Made by a program: the position numbers and the translations under genes | Notes under the pieces: generated by a model | Database searches by the model: none | What the model was told of the DNA's origin: nothing | What the model saw: only the letters and a program-made list of their open reading frames with translations | DNA from: Neelides folsomi | Lineage: Eukaryota > Arthropoda > Collembola > Neelipleona > Neelidae | Reading direction: 5' to 3' | Length of the DNA stretch: 64,000 nt | Assembly: GCA_034687125.1 (NCBI GenBank) | Contig: JAQGBZ010000178.1 | Location: 1 to 64,000 of the forward strand | In this document: positions 37,855-49,998 of the stretch, piece after piece | Position numbering within the stretch: position 1 is the first letter of the stretch | Layout: every line of letters begins with the position of its first letter

Positions 37855-40130
37855 ATAGTGGTTATTTACTTTAGATAATATTGTACACATTAGGGTTACA
37901 AATATTACATATCTGTAGTAAGTACAAAGTCCCAATTTGTAAGTTGACGGTATAAGTTGACTTTGTATGCATTTTATATATGCTGAGGATTTTGAGCGTA
38001 AAGCTGCGGTAAATAAGGAAAAGTTGGTAAGATTAAAGTATAAAGAATATGTAAATATTTCTGAGGACGTGGGGAAAGTAATAAATAGAGAGGAAACAGC
38101 TTAAGGAGAAGCTTCAACTTTATACGACTATTAAGGAAACGAAAGAAATACAATGGGAAGATTCCCTTGGCCTCCTCCACACACCCAACTTGAACGCATT
38201 ATTTATGACGGCTATTAGAGGAAACTGGCGAGAGTATTAAATTCTATATTATATTTATTGCACATTATAAATTCAAAATGCAATTTCAGCTTCTCAATTA
38301 CCCTGCTATTTTTTACAAGTCGAATGTCAGGAAATAAATATTGGTGCACTCTTTAGTAAAATGCTAATAATTTTAAACTTATAGTAAACTTATAGTAAAG
38401 ATTTTACTAAAAAATGTACAAAATTTACAATAATTAAGCACAATTATTATCTTTAGTATTAAACATATTTATTTTACAAATTTTAGTTAAATGGAATATT
38501 AAAAGGAAAGATAATAAAATAAATGCAATTTAAGTTTCTTTTCCAATAATTCATTCGAGTGAATGAAAAAAAAGTATAAAAAATGTTCAAAGGGGAAAAA
38601 GCTCCTCGAGCCATTCGGGATTTCTTGTATTCTGAGGGTAGGGGGATGTCAGACTGTCGGAGCTGCCGGGAAATTCGGGGAATGAATGAAATGAATCTTT
38701 TTCTCCAGCAGAGGTTGCTAAGGGAAATCTCTCCCATCCTATTTCTCATGGTGTTTGACACTGTTATTAGCCTCCACTTGCCTCCTTGCCCTGCCTAACT
38801 CACCACCGCTTTATCAACTTCCTTAAACCCCGAAAGTCCCCGAACAACTTGGAATGATGCGACAATAAAAGGAGAAAATATTTTACAAAATCCTCCAAGA
38901 GGGGAGGAGGAGACGCCGATGAGAATAAGGAGACTGGTGGGAATAAATCACTGGCCCCTTGTGGAAACTTTCTTCCGTTCCTCCATTATCTCTCACCCCA
39001 CAAATTATGGGCCATAAGGGCACAAGAGTTATACAAGAGAAAAACCCGAGATAAGAAGGCCCAGTTGGACATTATGGTCAAAAATCCAACTTCGGATCCA
39101 CTTCAGACCCGCAATCACTTACACTTATTTTTGACATAACTTTTGATAACAAAATTTTCAATGGGCCCAAAACCATTATTTGTCTTTTCAATCTGATTTT
39201 AATTCCCATTAAGATAATGATTTTTATATTTTAATAGATTGGTAGTAAAAACAATAAAATACTTTATTTGGGGCCAAAATAATTTAACTAAATTAAATAA
39301 TTATACTATATGTATACTTATATGTAAGTACAAAGCGACTTATAAGTTTACATTTGACACTAGAAATTATATGGCATTTTCACAAAAGTTTTGTTATTAT
39401 AAAAAATAAATGGGTTTACACTTTCTAAATTTCTTCATAATTAGTTAAGATAAAATCATGCCCTATTTAATTTTAAGAAAATATTAGAGTACATTACTTC
39501 CATTTGCCTTATATATAAATATAAGGTACATATTGATATAGTAAAATACTACTTGTATCATTATCATGTATTTACATACACACTAGGATACTTGTACCTA
39601 GGTATAACATTGTATATGGTATATTATATTGTATGTACCATATCATAAAGCATTTTCCTTATTTTACTTACATATTCAGTTATGGTGAGAATCTGGTGAT
39701 TTATTACTTTGTTTGCTTGGATATATATATATATGTTATATGGGCTTATCTATAAGGGTGCCAAAGGTTCCCAAGTACTCTTAAATCTTAAAGTGTTGAA
39801 AGAGATTATTGTATTGCCCAGCCTAATGGCAATGGGAGCATATAGCGCCTGTGTCAGCTGGTAGACAGGACGGGAGTTGAGGGTTGAATCTGCCGAAGGG
39901 TTCCCTTCTGCTTTTGTCCTTCGCTTATTCAGACTCAAAAATGGATCCGACAAAAATTCATTAGCCTTATTTTATTCTCAGCTTTATATTCAGAAATACA
40001 TTTGTGGTTCCTTAATTAAGCCATACGTATTATTCTATTGTGACGTTTCAAACTTTAATATTCTAATCAAACTTTGTGAGTCTGACACTTTCTGGCAGCG
40101 AGTTTAAAATTTGAAAATCCTAAAATCAAA

Positions 40131-41645
40131 ATGGTTTCGCCTGATATTGTTGTCAAACCGAGAGGATCCAGGGGAGGAGGAAGAGGGAGAGGAATCGGAC
40201 GAGGACGAGGAATCGGACGAGGACTTACTACCTTCAGAGGATTATTAAGAGGAGGTTTGAAATCAAGTTTAAGAGGCATCAAGAGAGGAAGAGCAAGAGG
40301 AAGAATTGCAACAAGGGGGAAATATTTAAAAGTAATAACAACACAACATTCACAGCAATTATTGGAATATGAAGGGAATGGGAATGGTCATCAATTGGAC
40401 CTAAATTTAACTTCACCACCAGAGAGAAATTTACCGAAAATTAATTCCAAGTTAAATTTACTAATGGAATATGAACAACACTCTCCAGTGCAACCGGATA
40501 AAAATCACAGCATGCCGTTAAATCCAAATCTAATAAGTAATTAATATTTTAATGATTTTGAACAATTTATATAAAATAATTTGAGTATATTGTGTATTTA
40601 TTTACTAATTTACTTTTATACTAAACAAAATAATACGAAATTGATTTTTTAGAGCTTATTTAATTCTCTAAAATGTTATATTTATTTTCTAGAAAAAGAA
40701 GAACCAGAATTTCAAATTAAATTTGACAGCGCGGGTCTTTATAATAGTCCAGATATTTCAGACTTAACAATCCACGTCGTGCAGCAAAGTATTCCAGATT
40801 GTCTTCCAGTAGTATTCCACGCACACAAATTTATTCTTTCTGGTGAGGTTATATTTATATACAGATATTACAAATATTTATAATTAAGTTTTAATTCATT
40901 TCTTTTAGGTTTCAATATTTCTCACGTTTAAATACTCTATTGAATAATATTACATTAAATTAAAATAAGGTTGATTAGATGCAGTATATTTAATATAAAA
41001 ATTATGTATACCATCTCTCCTACCAATATATGCAATAATATGTATATGTACATACAAATTGTAAATGTAATGTTCTTTAAATGTTCCTTTTATTGTTAAT
41101 TTAAAGGTGCAAGTCCAAGGTTTAAGCAAATGTTCGTGAACTCTGGAGGATCTGAATCCTCTGGACGTAAACTTGTATTTAATCAAACACCTCCAGAGAT
41201 CGTTGAGGATTTTTTAAGACTGATTTACACCGGGAAACCCAAAAGCAACATTAGTGATCCTTTGAGTCTTTTGGAATTTTCAATTACTTATCAAGTGGAT
41301 TCGCTCAAGCATTTTGTATTCCCATACGCATTAGAAAAAGTCAACAAAGAAAATTACATCGAGGTTTACAAAATGATTGATCAACTTCAAATTCCTGAAA
41401 TTTCGTCTAAAGCTGCTGCTCATTTCTTAAGGTAAAATTATAATAAATTATAATAATTAAATAAAAGAAGCTAATTAATACTATAGATCATAGTGTAAAA
41501 TTAAATAACATATATTCGTAATTCAAATTCCATTTTTTTTATTTTCAGAAACAAAGATCGGCTAATTTCCGATAGGATGGATATTCTAAAGCTTATAGAT
41601 TGCCATCAGTTAATAATTGATATTATAATGAACAAACATAATTAA
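40131..41645 (+). CDS. BTB/POZ protein with RG-rich N-terminus
   Basis: Four exons (40131-40536, 40693-40842, 41107-41431, 41549-41645) join in phase to about 325 residues. Residues 10-65 form a strongly basic RG/RGG tract (GRGRGIGRGRGIGRGLTTFRG), typical of RNA-binding or arginine-methylated segments. A low-complexity linker follows. The BTB core then begins: DISDLTIHVV, FHAHKFILSG, ASPRFKQMFVNS, FLRLIYTGK and a Tyr/Leu-rich helix, matching the order in SPOP-type BTB domains (HK.IL...SP.F..MF, IYTG). The C-terminus is a short BACK-like helical tail with no MATH or Kelch domain. BTB domains dimerise and often recruit Cullin-3. Combined with the RG tract, a nuclear or RNA-linked adaptor is plausible but inferred. 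The start ATG sits well, and the RG tract is in the same exon. Confidence 0.85.
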
Positions 41646-42958
41646 AAATACTATAAAGTGCCATTAAAACAAAAGCATGGATTGTCTAACTTGTAATTGT
41701 AAATTGAAATACTCATATGTTATAATTTGAAAAATTGTTTTTGTGAATTTTAGTTAACAAAAGGGATTGTTTTGTTACAAAGATATTTTTTAATTAATCC
41801 AAATAGATTTAAAAAGTCTTTTATACAACCCTATATACGATCTCGTATCTTCTTCAAGAAATTTTTCTTGTTCCTACATACTCTCCAGACACCGAGCCAA
41901 TGCAGTTCCCGGGTTTTAGCATTTGAATAAGGTTATTATAATTTTAATCAATAGCAATTAAAATAATGTAACTCAAAATCAAATTCAAAACCCGCGAAAT
42001 GCATTGGCTTAGCGTCTGGAGACCTGGAGAGTAGGTATATGTTAAATTGTAGCATCGAAAATATACAACACTTTAGTAATTTAGAATTTAGTTTAAAGTG
42101 ATTTCTTACAAAATATAACGGGTATATAATAATTATTAGTAATTATATGGAATGATTGATTTGAATGAATATTTAATAAGTTATTGTATTTCTAAAAGTC
42201 ATTTTAGCAAGTATCAAACTTACTACTTACACATCTTGTGATTCTGTAAATCTAAAGACTTTTACCCAAGTAAAATAATAATTAAATTGACCTTTAATGA
42301 TATTCTGAACAATTCAGCATTGTCAAAGATTATTACCTATAGGAATTTTGGTATCCTTATTAGAGAGATATTTATTATTTATATTACAATACATCCTATA
42401 ATTCATATATAATGTACCTTACGATACTTTACATGTAATATTTCGTATTTGCAACCTAGCCAAAATGAAGAAACTTTCTCAAACACGTCAAAAGTGATCT
42501 TGCCCATTATGCGTTTGAAAAAAACTATTGTAAAAGTGAATTAAATTGTAAATTATAAATCGGATTAATAAAATATCATTTTATCATATTAGGTATTTAA
42601 AGTTACTTTCATTAATAAATTTTCATTAATAATTTTACGGCAAGCTAGGTGGGAATGTAGGCCTGCTTCCTTCCCGCCCAAGCCACACTCACAAAATAAC
42701 TTGACTAGAAAGAGAGCAATCATTTATTATTATTTAAATATCATTGATTTCAATTACATCACTCAATAAATCATTCATTTAACTAGTGCATCAAACATTT
42801 AATCCTAAATTCTAGGATTTGGAGTTTATTCTTTTGCCTCAGCAACATCTTCCTTAAATAGTGAATTTAACCCCTCATTATATCAGTACACTTACAAAAA
42901 TTATATCTAATGTTTAACAAATGCTAAGGTACAATAGGTTGATTCAACAATTTCTGAA
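41646..42958. other. Intergenic stretch between BTB gene and aGPCR, containing a MITE
   Basis: The two genes are convergent. Apart from the inverted-repeat element at 41881 nothing else is evident. Confidence 0.6.
41881..42031. mobile_element. 151-bp MITE with TA flanks
   Basis: The ends are inverted copies of about 37-45 bp: CTCTCCAG...GAGCCAATGCAGTTCCCGGG on the left, and the complement of CTCTCCAGGTCTCCAG...AAGCCAATGCATTTCGCGGG on the right. The right arm carries an extra GTCTCCAG, apparently a small duplication. Both ends are bordered by TA (41879-41880 and 42032-42033), the target duplication typical of Tc1/mariner elements. The interior is AT-rich and codes for nothing. It is non-autonomous and lies about 235 bp past the BTB stop codon. 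Confidence 0.75.
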
Positions 42959-45900
42959 TTAATTTTTTTGAGTATTCATGTTCATAATTCTTTTTTGAAA
43001 AACGGGAGTATTTTCGTAGTAATTGGACGCATTTGTCGAATTTGAAGAGGCGAAATTTGACGACGTTGAATCGTCTCCCTTACCCACTTGTTTTCTTTTT
43101 CTACCAGTATCATTTTTGTCGGTATTAGAAGAGGTAACGGTTTGTGAAGTCACCGTAGTTCTAATACTCTTTAAAATTCCATTTCTAACATTTTCATTCA
43201 GATAACAATTGAAAATCAATATTGAAATTCCCTAAATGAAATGTAGAAAATTATTTTTCAAAAAACTACACAATAATATGATAAAATGAATTTTAAATAA
43301 TTGTTGAACGATTTTTTACCTGAGAACCATTTAAAATTACAAATAAATACGAGGCAATCTTTTGAAATCCTTCGTCTTCTATTATTTGTAAATATCCAAA
43401 TATCCATGTCAAACCCAACATTATGGTTAAAGATAAACTTCCAGAAAGTCTTGTCCTAATTAAAAATTTCAAAATTGCGATCTCGTAATATTTAATTAGA
43501 ATAGTCATTTACAGATTTTACTTAAATATTCACCTGCACGTTTTCACACGCTTATTTTTTAATAATGATTTATTCAAGTCAAAGGATTTTTTCAATGTGA
43601 CAATAAATGCTACAATGTTCATCTAAATTGAAAATAATACATAAATATAAAAATAATAATACAACAAAAATTTTAAATATGAGTTAAATAAATGAAAATG
43701 TTGTCTTACAAATATTATAAAGGTTACTGGAGCCAAGAAAGCCCAAATATAACTTCCATTTAGCCAGCAGCTATATTAAATATTTAATAAAATAATTACA
43801 ATTTTATATAGAGGGTAGGTATAAAATTTTAAATATTAATTTGCATTTGGGAGTAATTTTTATAGCTTTATATTTAATTATTAATTTTATACTAATTTTC
43901 TCCTCCGTATGTATGACATTCATTTTCAAATTCTTTGTTTTTATCAAAATGACCAATAGTCGCAGTTATCGCAACAATTATGGTCGGAATTCCGTAAGCC
44001 CCAACATTATAATGTACTTTAAAAGTTCTTTTATTAAATACGAAAAAAACAATTTTAAACAATTGAATGCCGTTCACAGCCATCCAACAAAAAGCAGCTA
44101 GCCAAATATAATGTGATATTAATCCTGCTGCATAACAAACCTATAAGGTACAATTAATAATAATAAAAATAGTTAATTATTTTATAAAAATAAAAGTGTT
44201 GGGTAAATGTACAGGGTGGGACATAAATATCTTTCTTTATTATACAATTTTTGATTGATGATTTTTGCTTTTAAATGAAATAAAATTGCTTTTAAAGTTG
44301 GTTAAACGTATGTATAATAAAAATGATTAAAATATTTGCAAAGATAATAGACATTGTTTACATACCTTAAATCGGATATTTTCATCTTCAATATAATTAA
44401 AAATAATGGACTTATCAAGAAATAAAAGGATACATAAATTCGCCCCAATTAAACAAATTGATAAATTTTTATTTATATTTGCTTGGATTTTTTTAACTTT
44501 TTGAAATGAAATGATGATGATATTTAATATTAAGCAAATTATAGAAATTATCATAAGCGCAATTGTAAGATATTTTAATCCATCATCCTGAAACGAATCA
44601 AATTAACAAATTGAATTTAGCTTATATGATAACGATAAGATTTATTTATTACATTTTTTTTTTTCGCGCCTTTTCCAAACATCACTGCAAAATTTGTTAA
44701 ATGATCACATTCACATACAGTACGATCTTGAGTATATTCTAAAACCACGCAGCCTTGATATGACCAGTAAGTACATCTAACAAAATGAGTTTAAATTATT
44801 AACTTCCGAGTTACTGTTATTTTAATATATTAAGGTAAATAATACTTTGAATTTAAATTAGGTAATTATTCTAATTATATTAATATTACAAAATTTTAGA
44901 TTGTTAATTTTACTTGTTATTTTCAGGGTTTGTATGATTTTCATATCGCACAAAGACACATTGCCTTTTCATGTTTTTGCCGGAGCACTTAGAGTATTTA
45001 GCAAGTATATCTTGTTCGATTGATTTGTGTTTGAAAATTATTTTGAACTTAGAACCTGTTTTAAAATTTGCTAATTATAAATTATTAAATTAATATTCTT
45101 TAAAATTCTTTAACAGAGCTGATAATTATTTTATTGTTAACAATTGATAGTAATATACTGTTAGATTTTAATATTTTAGATATATTTTAAAGGTATCTTA
45201 ATAACCCGGAACTCGAAAAAATTCTTCGTTATTATTTTTAGGACTATTCAGTGAAATGCCAATCAATGAACTTATCTTAATGTCCTCTGTTTCTTTTTTA
45301 CTGCAAATGTCTAGATCTCCACTTTCGGCAATCCTAATTATACAAATAATTAAAATGAATGATCCTTATTGACTTATTGAGAAATATACAGATACCTAAA
45401 TTCAATATTTACCTTTTAATTTTTCCTTCTATCAATGACTCTGAGATTTGGACAAAAGTGTATTTTACTTCTTTTTGTTTTACTCCTTCATTTTCATTTT
45501 TAAAATCTGTAGTAACCCAATTTGAGGGGAATTGAATGTGGGAATCAGATTTCGTTGAACCTGAAGGTAATTTCAAGACTTGTTCTGTATCTGAATTCAT
45601 TATTCCACTCTCAACAAAAACCGTTTTCATATCTTTTTCAGATTTAAATGGATACTTGTATGACTCACTAGTTTTGTTCAAACATTGAGCTTTGAATTTT
45701 TTAATTTTTTCTAACAAGTCAAATCCATATAAATCTAATGCCGATAACATGCGTCCTGTTATACGCGATGCTGAGTCATGATACTAAAATCAGCGAAAAT
45801 ACAAATAAATAATAAAAATGTAATTATTAGATTAGAATCTCATTAGATCTTTATTAAATGTTAAAAGAAGCTTTTATAGAAAATTACAATGATTTTATTG

Positions 45901-47873
45901 GCGTTTGTTTGATTCCAAACTAAATCACTTCTCAGCATCAGATCTGTTGTATTGAACAATAATTCATAAAAGCTTTCTAAAGCTTTGGTGTCATTTCTCT
46001 TTAAATCCATCATTTTAGCCATTTCTTCTGAGCATGAAAAATTATTGTTGACATGATCAAGGATGGTTATTGAAACGTCCAAAATATTTTCAACCTCGTG
46101 ACCCTCATACTTTGTTTTATTTACATTCTCGTAAATTTGATTTACATATTCTGTAGCAGTTTTCAATTCAATTACAGGATTTTTCTGATATCAAAATTTT
46201 ACAATTAGTTGAATTTATTAAAAAATAAAACAACTAAAAATGAATCAACCTTGATGTCTTCATTGACTTGTACAGTAATATTTTCCAACCAAACAGTCAA
46301 ACAATTTGTATTATTTGGAACAATGGTGAGCCATTTTCCCTCATTTGAACATTCCCAAACAAAGTTCTTATTAGTGTCGCATTTTATAGTTTTGATATTC
46401 TCATTGGATTTACAAACGCATGGACTCTTCGCTGAACTGCCAGGTTCTGCATGATAGTCTTCGCCATATATTCCTTTGCCAACGCAATTTTTTGGCTGTC
46501 CCTTTGGCTTTTCTGAATATCAGACATCAAAAATATCCATTATAAATTTAACTATTAAAATAAAAATTGATTCTCTGTTGTTTATTGTTTAATGGAGTAT
46601 GTAAAAAATATATTTAATACTCGTTGTTGAAGTTGTATCTGGATTAATTTTAACATTGATGACGTAAAGTTCAAATGAGTAATTTCTTTTAGCTGAATTT
46701 ATAATGCGAAAATCAATTTAGAATGTGAAAATTATTATTCAATCTAATTAAATTATAAATATAAGTACTTACGTTGGGTAAAAGTATCATAAAAATCGCA
46801 TGTGTATGAAGATCCATTATCAATTTTAATTGTTCTGGATTTCCTTTCGATTCCTCCCTTTTCCAATGGAACTGAATCATTTTTACGACATTTAATCACA
46901 AAATTGAGAGGTTCATAATAATTGTCAGCCTTAGCGCATGAAAAATTCTTTTCTTGTTTAACTTCATTAGTCAAACTTTTCCTTTTGTCTTGTCTTGTGT
47001 CGATATTTCTCAATAATATTGAAGTCAAGTCATCTTCAGAATCAGGCATCTTATGTGAACAATAAAGTAATACTTCTGGCACATCAATACTAAAATCCCA
47101 CCTGTAACTTTCATTTTTATTTGATGGGATATCTCTCATCATACTATATAAAATGAAAAGAAAATGAAATTAATATATTTTTATTAAATTTAAAAAATAT
47201 TAATAATTGTGTTTGTTTTATTATTAATAAAATATACAAATTTTTATTGAACGTTTCATTGTTCCAATTATTCTGTTTTAGAATTTGGGAATCGTTTGTG
47301 TTAATGAGCCAATAAGGTCTATCTTCCCTTTCATTTTTGGAACATTTCACTTCCGTTCCGTTTTTAAATTCCAAGTCTTCCATTCGATCAAAGTCAGACT
47401 GTGTTCGATCAATGAATATGAAAACTGAATATTGATAATTAAATAAAATTTAATATTTTTAACAATACGGTCATCGATATTAACTTTTTAAATATAATTC
47501 ATTGGCTTATGTTATAATCTTTTTAATAATGACAATGACAGAATGACAGAAATTACCTTTACAATCCAACCAACAAAGGTCTTTATATTTATTGCACCAA
47601 ATCCCATTTGTTATCTATAAATAATACAAGTAATATTATTTAGAAAAGAAATGCAATTTTTTGACTAACCGTTGAGTTATAATAGACAAATTCAATCAAT
47701 CCTGGTAAAGAACTTTCTTTTAGAGCTAAGCAAAGACCAGGAATTTCATTCCAAGAATAAGTTATTGTCGAATTAAGTTCATTTATTTCAGTGCATCTTT
47801 CACTTGAAATTTCGCAATCCACAATCACAATTAACAATATTGAATAAAAAATTACATTGATAATCAAACCCAT
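42959..47873 (-). CDS. Adhesion G-protein-coupled receptor
   Basis: About 16-17 small exons on the minus strand give roughly 1,100 residues. The start is 47873 with a signal peptide (MGLIINVIFYSILLIVIVDC). The N-terminal 300 residues hold paired cysteines (LCWLDCK) and many N-glycosylation sites but no domain I recognise. Next is a cysteine module resembling a hormone-receptor domain (around 46.25-46.5 kb), then a long GAIN-like region (46.2-44.9 kb). The GPS motif is at about 44.66-44.78 kb: CTYWSYQGC, then CECDHLTNFAVMF, with the HL/T cleavage site and hydrophobic tethered-agonist segment intact. The seven-helix core follows, with class B2 marks WLAAFCWMAVNG in TM3, TWIFGY in TM6 and VILNGSQ in TM7. 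The tail is Ser/Thr/Asn-rich. A surface receptor sensing matrix or neighbouring cells is expected. Ligand unknown. Some 5' exon edges are approximate. Confidence 0.85.
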
Positions 47874-48292
47874 AATAATCTCTTAATCAATGCAATGCAC
47901 GTTAATGGAAAAGAAACTGATTATCATTTCGGAATTATCGTTTATTTAATAAAAGCGTTCACTTTTAAGTACAATATTTGGGATATGAAATGAGATAAGT
48001 AATAAATCATTTATCTTACTTAACTTTATAACTTTTAATTTAGGTATGGTATAAATAAACCAATAGTTTAGCTTATTTTCCTTGAAAGTATTTCCTAATA
48101 CAAATAAAAATATAAAGTTACCACAAATCAAATTTCCTTTAATTACTTCTCCACTTAAACAAGCAATTAAATTACATATTAATACTTAATAATGCAGAAA
48201 TTTGTTATCTGTATTTTCAGACTTGAACTTTAAATTATTTATAGTGGATAATAAACTATGTAATAGCAAACGGTTTGCTGCAAACTTCTATT

Positions 48293-48522
48293 AAGTTTGA
48301 AAACACTTTTACTTCCAACGTGACGAAAAGGCACACATTTGCCCAATAGGTGAAATGCCAGCACAGAATTTAATGTCAAGGTATAATACTTTGGGTACCA
48401 TATATCATATATCATCATATGGTACTTATGATGATATATGATAATTATCATTATTATTGGCGCTATTGGGCAAAAGGAATTGCTTTTTATTCGCGTTGAA
48501 AGGAAAAAGTATTGTCAAACTT
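48293..48522. mobile_element. 230-bp foldback/MITE-like element
   Basis: The outer arms of about 55-58 bp are inverted copies with several mismatches: AAGTTTGAAAACACTTTTAC... on the left matches the complement of AAGTTTGACAATACTTTTTC..., and both end in a perfect TTTGCCCAATAG. The centre contains a perfect 14-bp hairpin, CATATATCATCATA with its complement around 7 bp. No target duplication is clear. No coding capacity, so it is non-autonomous; the superfamily is not assigned. Confidence 0.65.
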
Positions 48523-48567
48523 CACATTGGTGTATTTCAATGTAGCGAGGTTAGGTTATACTTTTCT

Positions 48568-48637
48568 CCTATACAATACATTATTCTCCATAGAGAACCC
48601 TAACCCTGTTGATTCATGGGGTGGGAAATGTTAGTCC
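48568..48637. repeat. Dispersed repeat, copy A
   Basis: A segment of about 70 bp (CCTATACAATACATTATTCT ... CCCTGTTGATTCATGGGGTG ... GTTAGTC) closely matches 56156-56219, 7.6 kb away and in the same orientation. Copy B lacks a few bases in the middle. Nature unknown. Confidence 0.65.
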
Positions 48638-49252
48638 TGGAAAGTATGAGCCTTAATAATGAATAATGATTATAGTGTTGCCAAAATGAATTACCTAGTG
48701 TGAAAATGATCAATTATCGGTAAATTAATTATCATATTTATAATTAGTGAATTTACAATTTCATATTAAAGTGCAATATGCATCCATACAATCAACCTAT
48801 TATTATTGAGTTGAAAATACGCTGCATATTTTGATTTTGATTATTTGATCTTTGATTTATTAATCTATTAAACAACTGGTAATGTTGTGAAACTTATTAA
48901 ATTTCTTAATGTTGATTAAACTTAAGAAATTACACAATTACAATATAATGTAATATTAGAATCTTTAAATAACTCTTATTGTAATACGTTAAGCATTTCA
49001 ATGAATTCACTTTCAGAAGAGACTCATGATGGGTTGAACTTTAAATGGAGCTTTGTTAATTCCAAATCTCTTCCATCTGTCACAGGTGAGACTTACTGCA
49101 TAAATTAATTCACTTTCTTAAATATAATCTGGATCTGGACACTCGACCTTTCAACACTGAACTTTCAAAGTCAATGAGACAATAGATGTAGATTTGTATT
49201 GTTTCTCTAATAATTTTCACCGGCCTTTGGAGAATTTGCTACTGTATAGAAA

Positions 49253-49743
49253 ATGAAGACTTTAGCGAATTTAACGATATTATCTTTAATACTCGTTTCT
49301 TGTCATTTTATAGGTAAATTAAAATTTTGACCTCCAAATTATTAACATATTAGATTTAATAATATTCTAGTCATTTTGTGCTCTAGAGTCTAGATATTTA
49401 ATTTGTTTAATAATATTTTATTAATAATTTAGCAGAAGGAAATGTTCTGAGAGAAAAAAGAGAAGTTGGGTCCGAAGAAGAAGATTCAATTCCTCCTCCG
49501 CTTCCAATGCCTTCAGTTCCTCTCTACGCTCTTCCACCAATGTTTCCCTATCCACAATATCCACCATTTTATCCAGGATACATGAACCCATTTTGGGGTT
49601 TCAAATTACAAAAAATGATGATGGAAGCTGCGCTTAACATTACAACAACTCCAAAACCACCAAAAATTAAACTCAAATTCAAATTACCTCTTACTGACGC
49701 CCTTGGAGCTCAATTTGCTCCGGGTTCTTATGAATTTTCATAA
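49253..49743 (+). CDS. Small secreted proline-rich protein with dibasic processing site
   Basis: Two exons, 49253-49313 and 49433-49743, joined in phase, give 123 residues. The signal peptide is MKTLANLTILSLILVSCHFI. A processing-like site follows directly (NVLREKR/EVGSEEEDS), so a mature chain of about 90 residues probably starts after REKR. It contains a proline/tyrosine-rich region (PPPLPMPSVP, FPYPQYPPFYPGY), the sequence MNPFWGFKLQKMMMEAALNI, and a basic lysine-proline stretch (PKPPKIKLKFKLPL). There are no cysteines in the mature part. It could be an extracellular matrix or cuticle component or a secreted peptide precursor. No family recognised. The acceptor could be three bases downstream, which would change only one residue at the junction. 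Confidence 0.75.
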
Positions 49744-49998
49744 TTTTGTAATCTAACAACATTACTCCCTGAGGCCAAAAGGGAGTAAATGTAAGTCTTA
49801 AAATAAGCATTGCTTATTTAAATGTATAGTTCAATATTGTACCGTTATTATTTAAATTATGAAAAATTAATACAGATATATTTAATGTAAATATTTTATT
49901 TAAAGTTAAGTAAAATAGTTAAAAACAAAAATTATAATCATTGTTGCGATAAATTAATTTAAGAATTGTCTCAAGGTGACTTTTATTAAATTTAAATC

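Larger units (their letters stand above)
26227..40130. other. Gene desert, second part (about 13.9 kb)
   Basis: No gene, RNA gene or intact transposon that I can support over nearly 14 kb. The DNA alternates between AT-rich stretches and blocks of strong purine/pyrimidine asymmetry (for example purine-rich 33.9-34.15 kb and 38.85-38.95 kb). Small palindromes lie at 27643 and 30122, an (AT)n microsatellite at about 37.83 kb and another at about 39.72 kb. Short frames are scattered but have no splice or domain support. It may hold distant regulatory elements or an unspotted non-coding RNA. Confidence 0.5.
47874..49252. other. Intergenic stretch with a MITE-like element and a dispersed repeat
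   Basis: Divergent upstream region of the aGPCR (-) and the proline-rich gene (+). It holds the inverted-repeat element at 48293 and a dispersed repeat copy at 48568. No gene seen. Confidence 0.6.

Noticed and set aside
42635-42690. GC-richer patch that might be a tRNA
   Set aside because: No cloverleaf with acceptor, anticodon and T arms could be drawn.
49003-49083. Possible short exon starting MNSLSEETHDGLNFKW with a GTGAGA donor
   Set aside because: No downstream exon joins it sensibly, and the next gene has its own start and signal peptide.
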